A stretch of 11,998 nt of DNA from positions 448,996 through 460,993 of the forward strand of contig MU631308.1 of assembly GCA_026770615.1 (NCBI GenBank). Direction: 5' to 3'. This stretch comes from Pavlovales sp. CCMP2436 (taxonomy: Eukaryota; Haptophyta; Pavlovophyceae; Pavlovales). The translations under genes were made by a program, and so were the position numbers. Below are positions 1-6,790 of the stretch, piece after piece. Each line of letters opens with the position of its first letter. Position 1 is the first letter of the stretch. The notes beneath the pieces were generated by a model. That model searched no databases. It was not told the origin of the DNA and worked only from the letters and a program-made list of their open reading frames with translations.

Positions 1-47
1 ACAACTCAAAGGATGTTTTTTTGTCAGTGGTGGGCCTCCAGCTTGCG

Positions 48-137
48 CTGAAGGTACCTGCTGGCACGGCGGATTCACTCGCGAGAGTGACGTCGTTATG
101 AACCGACGGTGTTGAGAGACGTGGGCGGAATAAATTA
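48..137 (+). repeat. Dispersed hairpin repeat, copy 1
   Basis: This stretch is about four-fifths identical, by eye and almost without gaps, to 7996-8086. It contains two adjacent hairpins. CACTC (76-80) pairs with GAGTG (85-89) around a GCGA loop. After one A, CGTCG (91-95) pairs with CGACG (104-108) around an eight-base loop, TTATGAAC. The copy ends in GGAATAAATTA, which includes an AATAAA. Conserved stems with a diverged loop suggest a structured RNA, perhaps the 3' end of a SINE or LINE or a conserved UTR. That function is inferred. No A or B box and no target-site duplication were found. Confidence 0.65.
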
Positions 138-417
138 CAATTATAGATGCATTTGGCCACTCCACCAAGGGTCCCTTCACGGCTTGCCAATAGGCCGAGC
201 GTTTCGCGCGCAGCTCCATGGAGGAGCGTTCGCTGGTCACAGTCCGGAGCGCATAGCCCGGAGCGCGCAACCCCCCGCTCTGCCTGAAAGCGCGCCACTT
301 AAAAAACTTACTCTGTTCATTAACGCGACTCGTGGCCAGGGGAGTAGGGGTTGGGAGCCCTAGTGAAAACCCTCACGGAGCTTTGTTGCCACTTTTTTGC
401 GATTGCCGCTCTCTTAA

Positions 418-602
418 AGCCTAGCTCCAGTGGCCGCGGGCCTTCACCGGGTTCAGCGAGAAGACGTCTTTGCGCGCGCACGTGGGCACCTCCGGAAGCA
501 GAACATGCACGCGGGCCTGCTCGTGCAGTCGCGAGTGAAGATCGCGGACCAGGACGCGCGCGGCGTGAAGAACGGCAAGGGTCCCCGAGGCGTTATCTAT
601 AT
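418..602 (+). pseudogene. Coding-like fragment, unknown protein
   Basis: This frame is open from a TAA at 415-417 to a TAG at 649-651, and its codons mostly end in G or C, as in the better genes of this window. The peptide includes QREDVFARARGHLRKQNMHA and SRVKIADQDARGVKNGKG. The only ATG is internal (505). The last 49 bases before the stop lie inside the 146-bp satellite, so the original gene or exon probably stopped near 602. It may be one exon of a spliced gene (an AG precedes it near 420-430) or a gene remnant cut by the array. I recognise no family. Confidence 0.35.
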
Positions 603-841
603 CCAGGAACCGTGCAGGGCCTTGCAAAAGCCGTGGAATGTGTCCGCGTAGGCTGCAAGACGCGCAAGATGCCTCTGCTTTCGCTTTTGGATCCTTGAAT
701 AGCCTATGCTTACGCTCCCGGAACCGTGTTATGACTGCGTTTACGGCTCCAGGAACCGTGCAGTGCCTTGCAAAAGACCTGGCACGTGTGCGCGTATGCT
801 GCAAGAAGCGTGATATGCCTCTGTTTTCGTTCCAGGATTTT
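603..841 (+). repeat. 146-bp satellite, block 1
   Basis: This is the left end of a tandem array with an exact 146-bp period: the motif CCAGGAACCGTGCAG starts at 603 and again at 749. Each unit is built from about five diverged sub-units of 22-32 bp, several starting CTGC and carrying a GGAACCGTG or GGATCC core. The block ends at TTTT, where the TIR element starting at 842 is inserted. Small ORFs across it shift frame from unit to unit and are not credible genes. Confidence 0.9.
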
Positions 842-892
842 CACACTGCTCGTATTTTCGAAAAGGGCCCAAAAGTTGGTGACGTTTTTGGC
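842..892. repeat. Left TIR of the 3.35-kb element
   Basis: It starts CACACTGCTCGTATTTTCGA and is the reverse-complement partner of 4140-4193. The match is nearly complete over the first 30 bp and then patchy to a shared TTTTTGGC. Confidence 0.8.
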
Positions 893-942
893 ACTTCGCG
901 CCGTCAGCTCGCGTTGACGCCCCGTAGGTCCGTCTTCAAGAT

Positions 943-1155
943 TCATTCGTCCTCCGGCAACCTTGACCACATCCCATTCATATCTCCCACTGCGGCAGGG
1001 TCCAGATCCGTCTCCTTTATGCCTACGAGCTCCGCGAAGAAGTGCTCCGTTTCAGCGGGTCGCGGACGCCATCGTTGGCCTTTCGAAACATTTCGAAATG
1101 AGGTTCGTGGAGCAAACCTTAAAATTGAAAATCGGATAGCAAGCTCGCGATGCAC
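943..1155 (-). CDS. Possible terminal exon, unknown protein
   Basis: This minus-strand frame lies just inside the left TIR and ends in TGA at 943-945. Its last part reads like protein: PAETEHFFAELVGIKETDLD, then AAVGDMNGMWSRLPEDE. An ATG at 1155 exists, but the first 30 residues are less convincing, so the true start may be a splice acceptor near 1070-1090. It could be the last exon of a minus-strand gene in this element, or chance. No family is recognised. Confidence 0.3.
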   Translation of the reverse strand: MHRELAIRFSILRFAPRTSFRNVSKGQRWRPRPAETEHFFAELVGIKETDLDPAAVGDMNGMWSRLPEDE

Positions 1156-1350
1156 TCTGTCTGGCGCAGAAGTAGCTCGCGGTGACTTCTGGATGCTCAG
1201 CTTCGCCGCATTGTCGATGTGGGCATTCTCGTGACGACCGATGCCACTGGATGGTACACGATATTGTCGTGCGGCAGAGGCAGAACAGTCTGCTGGACAA
1301 AACCCAGCAGTAGAGCACCCGGCCCAGTATGATCATTTCTCTGGTGCACA

Positions 1351-2247
1351 TCACAGGCAGGGAGCACGCATCGCTCGGCGCCCGTACCGGGTGCGGCATC
1401 GGAAATTCGCCCAATGCCCAGGTACGGGCATGGTCGCTACCAGCACGTCGCCGTTCTCTCTCTTCATCGGCCATGACGCCATCTGGGTCGCAAGGTACGG
1501 GCTGCACGCACGGCGCAGCCGCCCAGACCCGCCGCGCTCCCATCGCGCGTGCCTGCTTACTAGAATCTCCCACGCGCGTGTATACACACCCCCCTCGCTA
1601 CTCGCGCAGGTGGCGAAGCTCTTGTCGCAGCGCTCGGCGTAGCGTGGCGCTCGGCGTGGCGTGGCTCTTTGACCAATTTTTTCTGCCAATATAAGGCGGT
1701 ATTGCGACAGCGACAGGCCCTGTTCCTCTCGGCCTGCGCAGGCACGCGCAGGCTGCCCAGGCACGGTGGTACATGCAACGCGGAGCTGCTTCCACACCCG
1801 CCTCCTTTCTGCTGCGGCTCTCCCGTGCGCGTCGGTCTTGTCTCTCGGCCGCTTACTTCCGAACGCCAGGCGCATCCGATATCGATTGCCGAAGAAGGCT
1901 CTGGCTCTGCCCGCACTTCGTGCCCGCGGTGATCTCCGCTGGTGATCTGACTTCCGTCGGCGTGCCTCCTGCCAGCTTGCGCCGCGCCGACCCAGCAGCC
2001 GAGAGTCTCGCACGCAGAGGCCGCGGATCGAGCTCGCCGCGCCCTGCGACCTGCAGTGCAGGCCGCAGCTCGCCGGCCAGCTGCTGCTGGGAAGCCGGCC
2101 ACTGCTGCCGCTGCTGCTGCTCGGTGCACCACCGCTACTGAGCAAGCAGCTGCTCTGCACATGGTGGAGATGCTCGGTGGCACTCACGCTGGCTTTCACT
2201 GGCATCATGCCAGGTGATCCGGCCGAGTATAAATTCGACGCGGGCAT
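1351..2247 (-). CDS. Long Ser/Arg-rich ORF, uncertain
   Basis: This is a 298-codon open frame from ATG 2247 to a stop at 1351. The first 75 codons favour G or C at the third position. The N-terminal third is serine-rich (a CAG/AGC-type run near 2040-2120) and the rest is arginine-rich with no recognisable domain. Competing plus-strand frames are also open over 1945-2290, one of them leucine-rich, because the sequence is GC-rich. TATA-like motifs on the plus strand (TATAAGG near 1692, GTATAAATT near 2227) could belong to a plus-strand transcript instead. Strand and coding status are unresolved. Confidence 0.25.
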   Translation of the reverse strand: MPASNLYSAGSPGMMPVKASVSATEHLHHVQSSCLLSSGGAPSSSSGSSGRLPSSSWPASCGLHCRSQGAASSIRGLCVRDSRLLGRRGASWQEARRRKSDHQRRSPRARSAGRARAFFGNRYRMRLAFGSKRPRDKTDAHGRAAAERRRVWKQLRVACTTVPGQPARACAGREEQGLSLSQYRLILAEKIGQRATPRRAPRYAERCDKSFATCASSEGGVYTRAWEILVSRHARWERGGSGRLRRACSPYLATQMASWPMKRENGDVLVATMPVPGHWANFRCRTRYGRRAMRAPCL

Positions 2248-2290
2248 CAGACTCAGGCGCTGGCTTCCGACGTCTGGGGAACAGTGCTAA

Positions 2291-2512
2291 TCTCAGCGCT
2301 GCGACTAAGGTGCCGACTGTGGAAGTGGGAGGCGATGACGAATTTATTGACGTTCACACAAGGCCGCACCTAGTCAACTAATAATATACGATTATCATGA
2401 ATTTAAGCATTACGCTAATTAAAGTATCTTAATTTATAATAAACTATTATATTATGTAGTTGCTGCACATTAAAATTAATTAGCTATGCGACTAGGCAGC
2501 GCACGACTCGTG
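2291..2512. other. AT-rich convergent 3' region with AATAAA on both strands
   Basis: An AT-rich tract of about 170 bases (about 2340-2510) separates GC-rich coding-like blocks inside the 3.35-kb element. It has AATAAA on the plus strand at 2438-2443 and on the minus strand at 2348-2343. The minus-strand copy lies about 165 bases after the TAG that ends the 3730-2513 gene, a reasonable place for its polyadenylation signal. I see no gene in this tract. Confidence 0.4.
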
Positions 2513-3730
2513 CTATACTGAATGTGTCGGAAACAGCCATCGATGATCCAAAGTATAGTACCATCTTAGTATCAAGCTATTGCGAGGTAACGGGCAGGTG
2601 CCCTGCGGTAGACAGACATCGAGCCATGGCACCAGGTACCCCATGACAAGCGCATCGGCGAGGAGAGGCAGGGTCAACGGGGGGTGGCTCGACTCGCCGA
2701 TGCGCTTGCCCACCAGGGGCGGGAGAGGTGGCGAGTACAGGACGGGAAGCGTACGCGGCGGCAGCGGCAGGGGGGGGGGGCTCGGCAGCGGCGGGCTCGG
2801 CAGCAGCAAAATCGGCGGTGGCAAGCTCGACGGCAGCTGCGCGGCCGGCCTGCGCGATGCGAGTGCGCGCGATGCGAGTGCGCGAGCATTGCAGATGGCG
2901 ATCATCTCGGGCGCAACTGCAACACCGGCCTCCGCCATCGCGAACGGCTGCCCCAGCACGAACTCCGTCATCTGAGGGAGGAGTTCGGCGGAGACTTCCG
3001 GCGCGTGCACGCCCCCCTGGCTGTTGAGGCTCGCGAGCAGCAGTGTGAGGTGCATCGATGGCGGCGACCTGTCTTTGTCGTCGACGAGCAACCTGGCTCT
3101 CAGACCAACGGCTGAGACGAGCCGCGAGTCGCCAGTGAGCCGAGCAGCTCCGTGCGCGCGCTTGGACGCCGCGGCCCTGCGAGCGCCGAGGTTGGCGAAC
3201 TCCTCGATGGCGATCGGGTCGTCCGAGCTGATCTCCTGGATCTCCCGTCCGTTAGGCTTGGACGAGGTCGTGATGCGCGTGCCGAGCGCTTTTACGAGGA
3301 GGCCGAATGCGGCCGGTGGGAAGATCGGGCAGACGTAGCTCGCGTTGTCGCGGAGCTGCATGCCGTTGCGCGCGCCGGCGGCGAGGAAGATCCATCTGCG
3401 CACGAGCTCGAGGTAGTGCCGCGCACTGACCAGCACGAAGCCCACCTCTTCTGGTCAGAACTTGGTGTGCGTGGCGGCCTCGAGATCAGCTGCTTTCGCA
3501 AGCTTGGCCTTTGCGCGCTTGTCCAACGAAGCCCACCTCCTCTGCGAGCTACGTGGCGTCGAGCAGAAGTTGGTGCGCGTGGCGGCCTCGAGATCAGCTG
3601 GTTTCGCGAGCTCGGCCTTTGCGCGCTTGTCCAGAGTCTCGGCACTGACGGCGCGCGGGCGCCTGATGGCCCAGCTTGACACCGTCCGCCTCTGGCCGGT
3701 CAGTGTGTGCACCTGCTGCTTCTTTGGCAT
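2513..3730 (-). pseudogene. Minus-strand gene with one in-frame TGA, unknown function
   Basis: This is the strongest coding signal in the large TIR element. From ATG 3730 (MPKKQQVHTLTGQRR...) the frame is open to TAG 2515-2513, about 405 codons, except for one TGA at 3457-3455. Codons on both sides of the TGA end almost always in G or C, which also argues against the overlapping plus-strand ORF. The N-terminal part is basic and carries a duplicated LDKRAKAxLAKxADLEAAT segment. After the TGA come EEVGFVLVSARHYLELVRRW, a helical middle, an ALASR repeat and a proline-rich stretch coded across an 11-base homopolymer (2770-2780). The TGA lies where the upstream duplicate has TGC (Cys). The simplest reading is damage by a 91/108-bp tandem duplication whose copies differ by 17 bp. 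Splicing around the TGA or recoding is possible. No family is recognised. Confidence 0.6.
3435..3633. repeat. Imperfect tandem duplication (91 and 108 bp)
   Basis: Two adjacent copies, 3435-3525 and 3526-3633, both begin ACGAAGCCCACCTC and end GCGCGCTTGTCCA. They differ by a 17-bp indel, so the duplication is not frame-neutral for the minus-strand gene it lies in. The shorter copy contains the in-frame TGA. Confidence 0.85.
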
Positions 3731-3867
3731 CAACCTGCGGCCTGAAGTCCCGAAGAAGCTACCATCTACGCAAGCCCATCCCTAACCCATCGACCATCAT
3801 CTCAGCCTGATTCCTAGGAGTTTGTGAGATGCGAGCGTATCAAGTTGACCAGGGATGGGGCGGGGTA

Positions 3868-4104
3868 CCTGCTCACCTGGTCATCGAAGCGGCGGATGCA
3901 TTCGTCGCTCGCGCCCGAGAAGTGGATGATCGTGGATGCAGGAAGACAACGAGTCACGCCCATATCAGTCGCGCGAGCTAACGTCACCCACGGGAGCGAC
4001 AAGGTGCTCGTGCGCAAGGCCGTCGCGATGTTGGCCTTCCTGGCAGCGCGGCATCGGGACGGTTTACAGATCGAGAAGCGGAAGGCGTGTTTTGGCTGTC
4101 AGTT
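3868..4104 (-). CDS. Possible upstream exon of the minus-strand gene
   Basis: A minus-strand frame open from just inside the right TIR to TAG 3816-3814 reads HFSGASDECIRRFDDQ near its end, then meets CAG|GTGAGC, a very good splice donor (GT at 3876-3875). A second donor, AGCAG|GTACCC (intron starting at 3868), would join in phase to the acceptor CCGCAG (ending 3735) and enter the MPKKQQ frame through a 134-bp intron. The overlapping plus-strand frame (3818-4198), preceded by TTCCTAG and containing MLAFLAARHRDGLQIEKRKA, is a serious alternative. Strand is undecided. No start codon was identified. Confidence 0.3.
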
Positions 4105-4139
4105 GAGCTGCTTTAAAAAAGTTATGAAAGACGATAACC

Positions 4140-4193
4140 GCCAAAAAAGCGAATATACGTTGTGGGCCCTTCTTCGAAAATACAAGCAGTGTG
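4140..4193. repeat. Right TIR of the 3.35-kb element
   Basis: This is the reverse-complement partner of 842-892. It ends ...ACAAGCAGTGTG and is followed by TTT (4194-4196), the second copy of the putative target-site duplication. Confidence 0.8.
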
Positions 4194-4534
4194 TTTGAAT
4201 AGCCTGCGCTTACGCCCCCGGAACCGTGTTATGACTGCTCTTACGGCTCCAGGAACCGTGCAGTGCCTTGCAAAAGCGCTGGCATGTGTGCACGTACGCT
4301 GCAAGAAGCGTAAGATGCCTCTGCTTTCGCTCCAGGATCCTTGAATAGCCTGCGCTAACGCCCCCGGAACCGTGATATGACTGCGCTTACGGCTCCATGA
4401 ACCGTGCAGGGCCTTGCAATATCCGCGGAATGCGTGCGCGTACGGTACAAGAAGCGTAAGATGCCTCTGCTTTCGCTCCAGGATCCTTAAACAGCCTTCG
4501 CTTACGCCCCTGGAACCGTGATGACTGCGCTTAC
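4194..4534 (+). repeat. 146-bp satellite, block 2
   Basis: Satellite units continue in register with block 1. GGATCC occurs at 4335 and 4481, exactly 146 bp apart. The block ends at CTTAC (4530-4534), the left flank of the solo-LTR-like insertion. Short ORFs here are fragments read through repeats, not genes. Confidence 0.9.
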
Positions 4535-4726
4535 TGTTGTAGCCAGATAGCAGGGTGTTCGCATCTGGCGGGGCCTCACTACCCGGCGCCGGACGGGCAT
4601 GGGCTAAGAGTCGATCTTGGGATGAAGATAAGACGAACGAGGCGCACTAAGCGCCGATATTCAAATTAGGCCTGAGATGCCGTGGTTAACCACCGGACTA
4701 GAAATATGCCTCTGATGGGCATAACA
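4535..4726. mobile_element. Solo LTR or short LTR-type element (192 bp)
   Basis: The segment interrupts a satellite unit, starts TGTTGTAG and ends GGGCATAACA, so it has the TG...CA ends of LTRs as a TGTT...AACA pair. The flanks are CTTAC (4530-4534) and CTTCC (4727-4731), a 5-bp duplication with one mismatch. It contains several small hairpins: GCCAGAT/ATCTGGC near 4541-4569, GGCGC/GCGCC near 4640-4653, the palindrome GTGGTTAACCAC, and TATGCC/GGCATA close to the 3' end. No coding sequence or second LTR is present. About 12 bases of the satellite unit are missing next to the insertion. Confidence 0.6.
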
Positions 4727-5357
4727 CTTCCGAGCAGGGCCTTGCAAAAAGCCCTTGCATGTGTGCCCGTAGGAAGCAAGAAGCGTGGCTTTAGCTTCAG
4801 GATCTTTGAATAGCCTGCGCTTACGCCCCCGAAACCGTGTGATGACTGCGCTTACGGCTCAAGGATCCATGCAGGGCCTTGCAAAAGCCCATGCATGTTT
4901 GCGCGTATGCTGCAAGACGCGTAAGATGCATCTGCTTCGCACCAGAATCCTTGAATAGCCTACGCTTACGCCCCCGAAACCGTGTTATATCTGCACTTAC
5001 GACTCCAGGAAGCGAGCAGGGCCTTGCAAACGCAGTGGAATGTGTGCACGTACGCTGCAAGAAGCGTGAGATGCCTCTGCTTTCGCTCCCAGATCCTTAA
5101 TTAGCCTGCGCTTACGCCCCCGGAACCGTGTGATGACTGCGCTTACGGTTCCAGGAACCTTGCAGGGCCTTGCAAACGCCGTGGAATGCGTGCGCGTAGG
5201 CTGCAAGAAGCGTGAGATGCCTCTGCTTTCGCTTCAGTATCTTTGAATAGACTACGTTTACGCCCCCGGAACCGTGTGATGACTGCGTTACCGGCTGAAC
5301 CGTGCAGTGCCTTGCAATGTCCCACCTGGGTATAACATGCAAGAGCCCTGGCATGTG
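4727..5357 (+). repeat. 146-bp satellite, block 3
   Basis: About four units follow the solo-LTR-like insertion, for example the CCAGGAA cores at 5005 and 5151 (146 bp apart). Units are more diverged than in block 2: 4859 has AAGGATCCATGCAG, and the unit at 5290-5300 is shortened. A 20-bp insertion lies at 5318-5337. The block ends at CATGTG (5352-5357), the left target-site copy of the next TIR element. Confidence 0.9.
5318..5337. mobile_element. 20-bp TG...CA micro-insertion with 5-bp TSD
   Basis: Other units read CCTTGCAAAAGCCNTGG here. This one has 20 extra bases, TGTCCCACC...TATAACA, flanked on both sides by TGCAA (5313-5317 and 5338-5342). Its last ten bases, GGGTATAACA, match the last ten of the 192-bp solo LTR (GGGCATAACA) except for one base. 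It may be an internally deleted relative of that LTR, or another integrase-type footprint. Confidence 0.55.
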
Positions 5358-5454
5358 TGGCGGGGTCAAGTAGAAAACGCCTTCGATTTTTTTATTCATT
5401 TTTTGCTAAAGCTTACCCAAAAAACCTGCGTTTACTTCTGCAAGCCTCGCTGTC

Positions 5455-6365
5455 ATGAAGACGAGGTTCGGTGCCGTCATGAAGAGGAGGAGGCTTGATG
5501 ATGCGGGGTTGACTCCGACCATCCCTGGCCGTCTGCCCTGACTGTCCGGTACGTCGTCCCGAGCGGCAAGCTGCCCGCGGCGCACCTCGAAGGAGTCAGC
5601 GAGGCGCTGCACTCGGCCAAGCACTGCGGTGGCGCGCCCTCTCCGCCGCGGGCCCCGTCGCTCGGCCCGCCACGCGCCCGGCTCGCCCAACTCGCCGGAC
5701 ACCACCCTGGTCTGTGCCCACGCCCGTAGGTGGTGGGCACCTCCAGCTGCGGCTCAACCAAGGGCTCGGCAGGTGGAAGGCCGATCTCGGACCAGAGGAG
5801 CTTGGGGCGCTTGCAAGCGCGAATCGATTCACCTCGGCCACCAACTCGTTCGCCGACGCGTTCCCCCCCAAGGACCAACCGTCCGCCGGCTGACGAGGGC
5901 GCGCCGACTGACGAGGGCGCACCGGCTGACGAGGGCGCGCCGACTGACGAGGGCGCACCGGCTGACGAGGGCGCGCCGGCTAACGCTGGCGCGCCGACTG
6001 ACGAGGGCGCGGCGGCCGGGCAGAGGTGGAGCCGCGTGCAGCACCAGCAAAAGTTCGCCCTGCTCTTCCGCGAGCTCCACGGGGATGCCGACCCCACCCA
6101 CCTCAAAGCCACGCAGCGCCGGGTGCTGCTACGGATGGGGTTTGGGGACGACGCCAAGGGCATCCAAGTGATCAAGAAGCAGCTGGAGGAGCTCAAGGAG
6201 AAAAAAAGGGTGGAGGCACTCATCACGACAGTAGCAGCAGCAGCAGCAGCGCCCGCGCACGCGCCGGATGCGTTTGGTGCTCGCGCCATAAGCGCGGGCG
6301 TGGGCGCGGGCGCGTCGCTGCTGTTGCGCCCGCCGCCGACCAGTAGGGTAGCGAGACCGCACTAG
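5455..6365 (+). pseudogene. Frame-disrupted gene in the 1.27-kb TIR element, unknown function
   Basis: Coding-like peptides appear in successive frames on the plus strand: ATG 5455, MKTRFGAVMKRRRLDD... to TGA 5539; then LTVRYVVPSGKLPAAHLEG... from about 5541 to TAG 5727; then LQLRLNQGLGRWKADLGPEE... to TGA 5891; then the DEGAP repeat frame to TAG 6363-6365. The last frame is the longest uninterrupted one (ATG 5730, 211 codons). After the repeats it has a basic, probably helical, coiled-coil-like region (IQVIKKQLEELKEKKRVEAL) and an alanine run. Overlapping frames are open because of high GC, so the exact joins are uncertain. Decay, introns or sequence errors could all explain them. No family is recognised. 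Confidence 0.45.
5888..6013 (+). repeat. 18-bp tandem repeat encoding (A/T)DEGAP, 7 copies
   Basis: Seven copies of an 18-bp unit alternate between GGCTGACGAGGGCGCGCC and GACTGACGAGGGCGCACC variants. Copy 6 is more diverged (GGCTAACGCTGG). In the 5730-6365 frame it encodes acidic hexapeptides, PADEGA/PTDEGA. The alternating pattern suggests expansion as a 36-bp dimer. Confidence 0.9.
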
Positions 6366-6450
6366 AAGCCGGTCTTGCTCGAATTTAAATTTTACAGATC
6401 GCAGTTAAAATTTCAAATTTTAAACTTCGGCGCCCAGTTTTTTTCAGAAA

Positions 6451-6466
6451 TTTCTACTTGACCCCG
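6451..6466 (+). repeat. Internal copy of the TIR motif
   Basis: TTTCTACTTGACCCCG occurs here in the same orientation as in the right TIR (6606-6621), about 155 bp further in, within AT-rich sequence. It may be a subterminal transposase-binding repeat or the old end of a nested or truncated relative. Confidence 0.6.
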
Positions 6467-6624
6467 TTTTGAAACAAAATTGCGATTTTTTTTGCCGACC
6501 TAAAACTTTTCGTATGCAACTTTTTTTAGGTGCGCTGGACACCTCTCGACGAGGGCTTTCCGAGTCTGCAGCTAACTCAAAAGTGCCGGTTTTCGAAAAA
6601 AGCGTTTTCTACTTGACCCCGCCA

Positions 6625-6780
6625 CATGTGTGCGTAACGGCTGCAAGAAGCATGAAATGCTTCAGCGCTCCAGGATTCGTCAGAAGCCTGCCCTTACGCC
6701 CCCAGAATCGTGAAATGACTGCGCTCACGGCTCCAGGAACCGTGGAGTGCCTTGCAAAAGCCGTGGAACGTAACTGCGCT
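6625..6780 (+). repeat. 146-bp satellite, block 4, variant subfamily
   Basis: One plus-oriented unit follows the TIR element. It carries variants not seen in blocks 1-3, such as CGTGAAATGACTGCGCTCAC and GTCAGAAGCC, which are shared with the inverted block to its right. It ends at the inversion junction. Confidence 0.85.
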
Positions 6781-6790
6781 GAAGTGCAGT
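6773..6790. repeat. Hairpin at the satellite inversion point
   Basis: ACTGCGC (6773-6779) pairs with GTGCAGT (6784-6790), with one G-T pair, around a TGAA loop. To the left the satellite runs on the plus strand, to the right on the minus strand. Both arms derive from the same ATGACTGCGCTTAC sub-unit. Confidence 0.6.

Larger units (their letters stand above)
842..4193. mobile_element. CACTA-like TIR element carrying damaged genes
   Basis: The ends form imperfect terminal inverted repeats of about 51-54 bp (842-892 and 4140-4193). Both begin CACACTGCTYGTATTTTCGA and share GGGCCC and TTTTTGGC further in. TTT flanks each end (839-841 and 4194-4196), and joining the flanks restores a satellite unit in register (GGATTTTGAATAGCC), which fixes the insertion point. 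A 3-bp duplication and CACxCTG-type ends resemble the CACTA/EnSpm superfamily; that assignment is inference. No transposase domain was recognised, so the element may be non-autonomous or may have captured host gene pieces. Most coding signal inside lies on the minus strand. Confidence 0.75.
5358..6624. mobile_element. TIR element of 1267 bp with 6-bp TSD
   Basis: The ends are perfect inverted repeats of 23 bp starting TGGCGGGGTCAAGTAGAAAA (5358-5380 and 6602-6624). The flanks are CATGTG at 5352-5357 and 6625-6630, and joining them restores a satellite unit (CTGGCATGTGTGCG...CTGCAAGAAG). Counting slightly asymmetric ends instead would give an 8-bp duplication, CATGTGTG. The superfamily is undetermined: 6 bp and these ends do not point to one family that I can name with confidence. 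The interior has coding-like segments but no recognised transposase, so it is probably non-autonomous or decayed. Confidence 0.75.

Noticed and set aside
3152..3679. 175-codon plus-strand ORF
   Set aside because: It is antisense to the 3730-2513 frame, where third-position G/C bias is far stronger.
4600..4660. Possible hammerhead or HDV-like ribozyme in the 192-bp LTR-like element
   Set aside because: The conserved hammerhead CTGATGA...GAAA core is absent, and I could not build the HDV double pseudoknot.
4162..5325. Many 60-95-codon ORFs on both strands sharing peptides such as NSLRLRPRNRVMTALTAPGT
   Set aside because: They are translations of the 146-bp satellite. 146 is not a multiple of 3, so the frame changes from unit to unit, which argues against a protein family.
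603..5357. CRISPR array
   Set aside because: The repeats are contiguous 146-bp diverged units without unique spacers.
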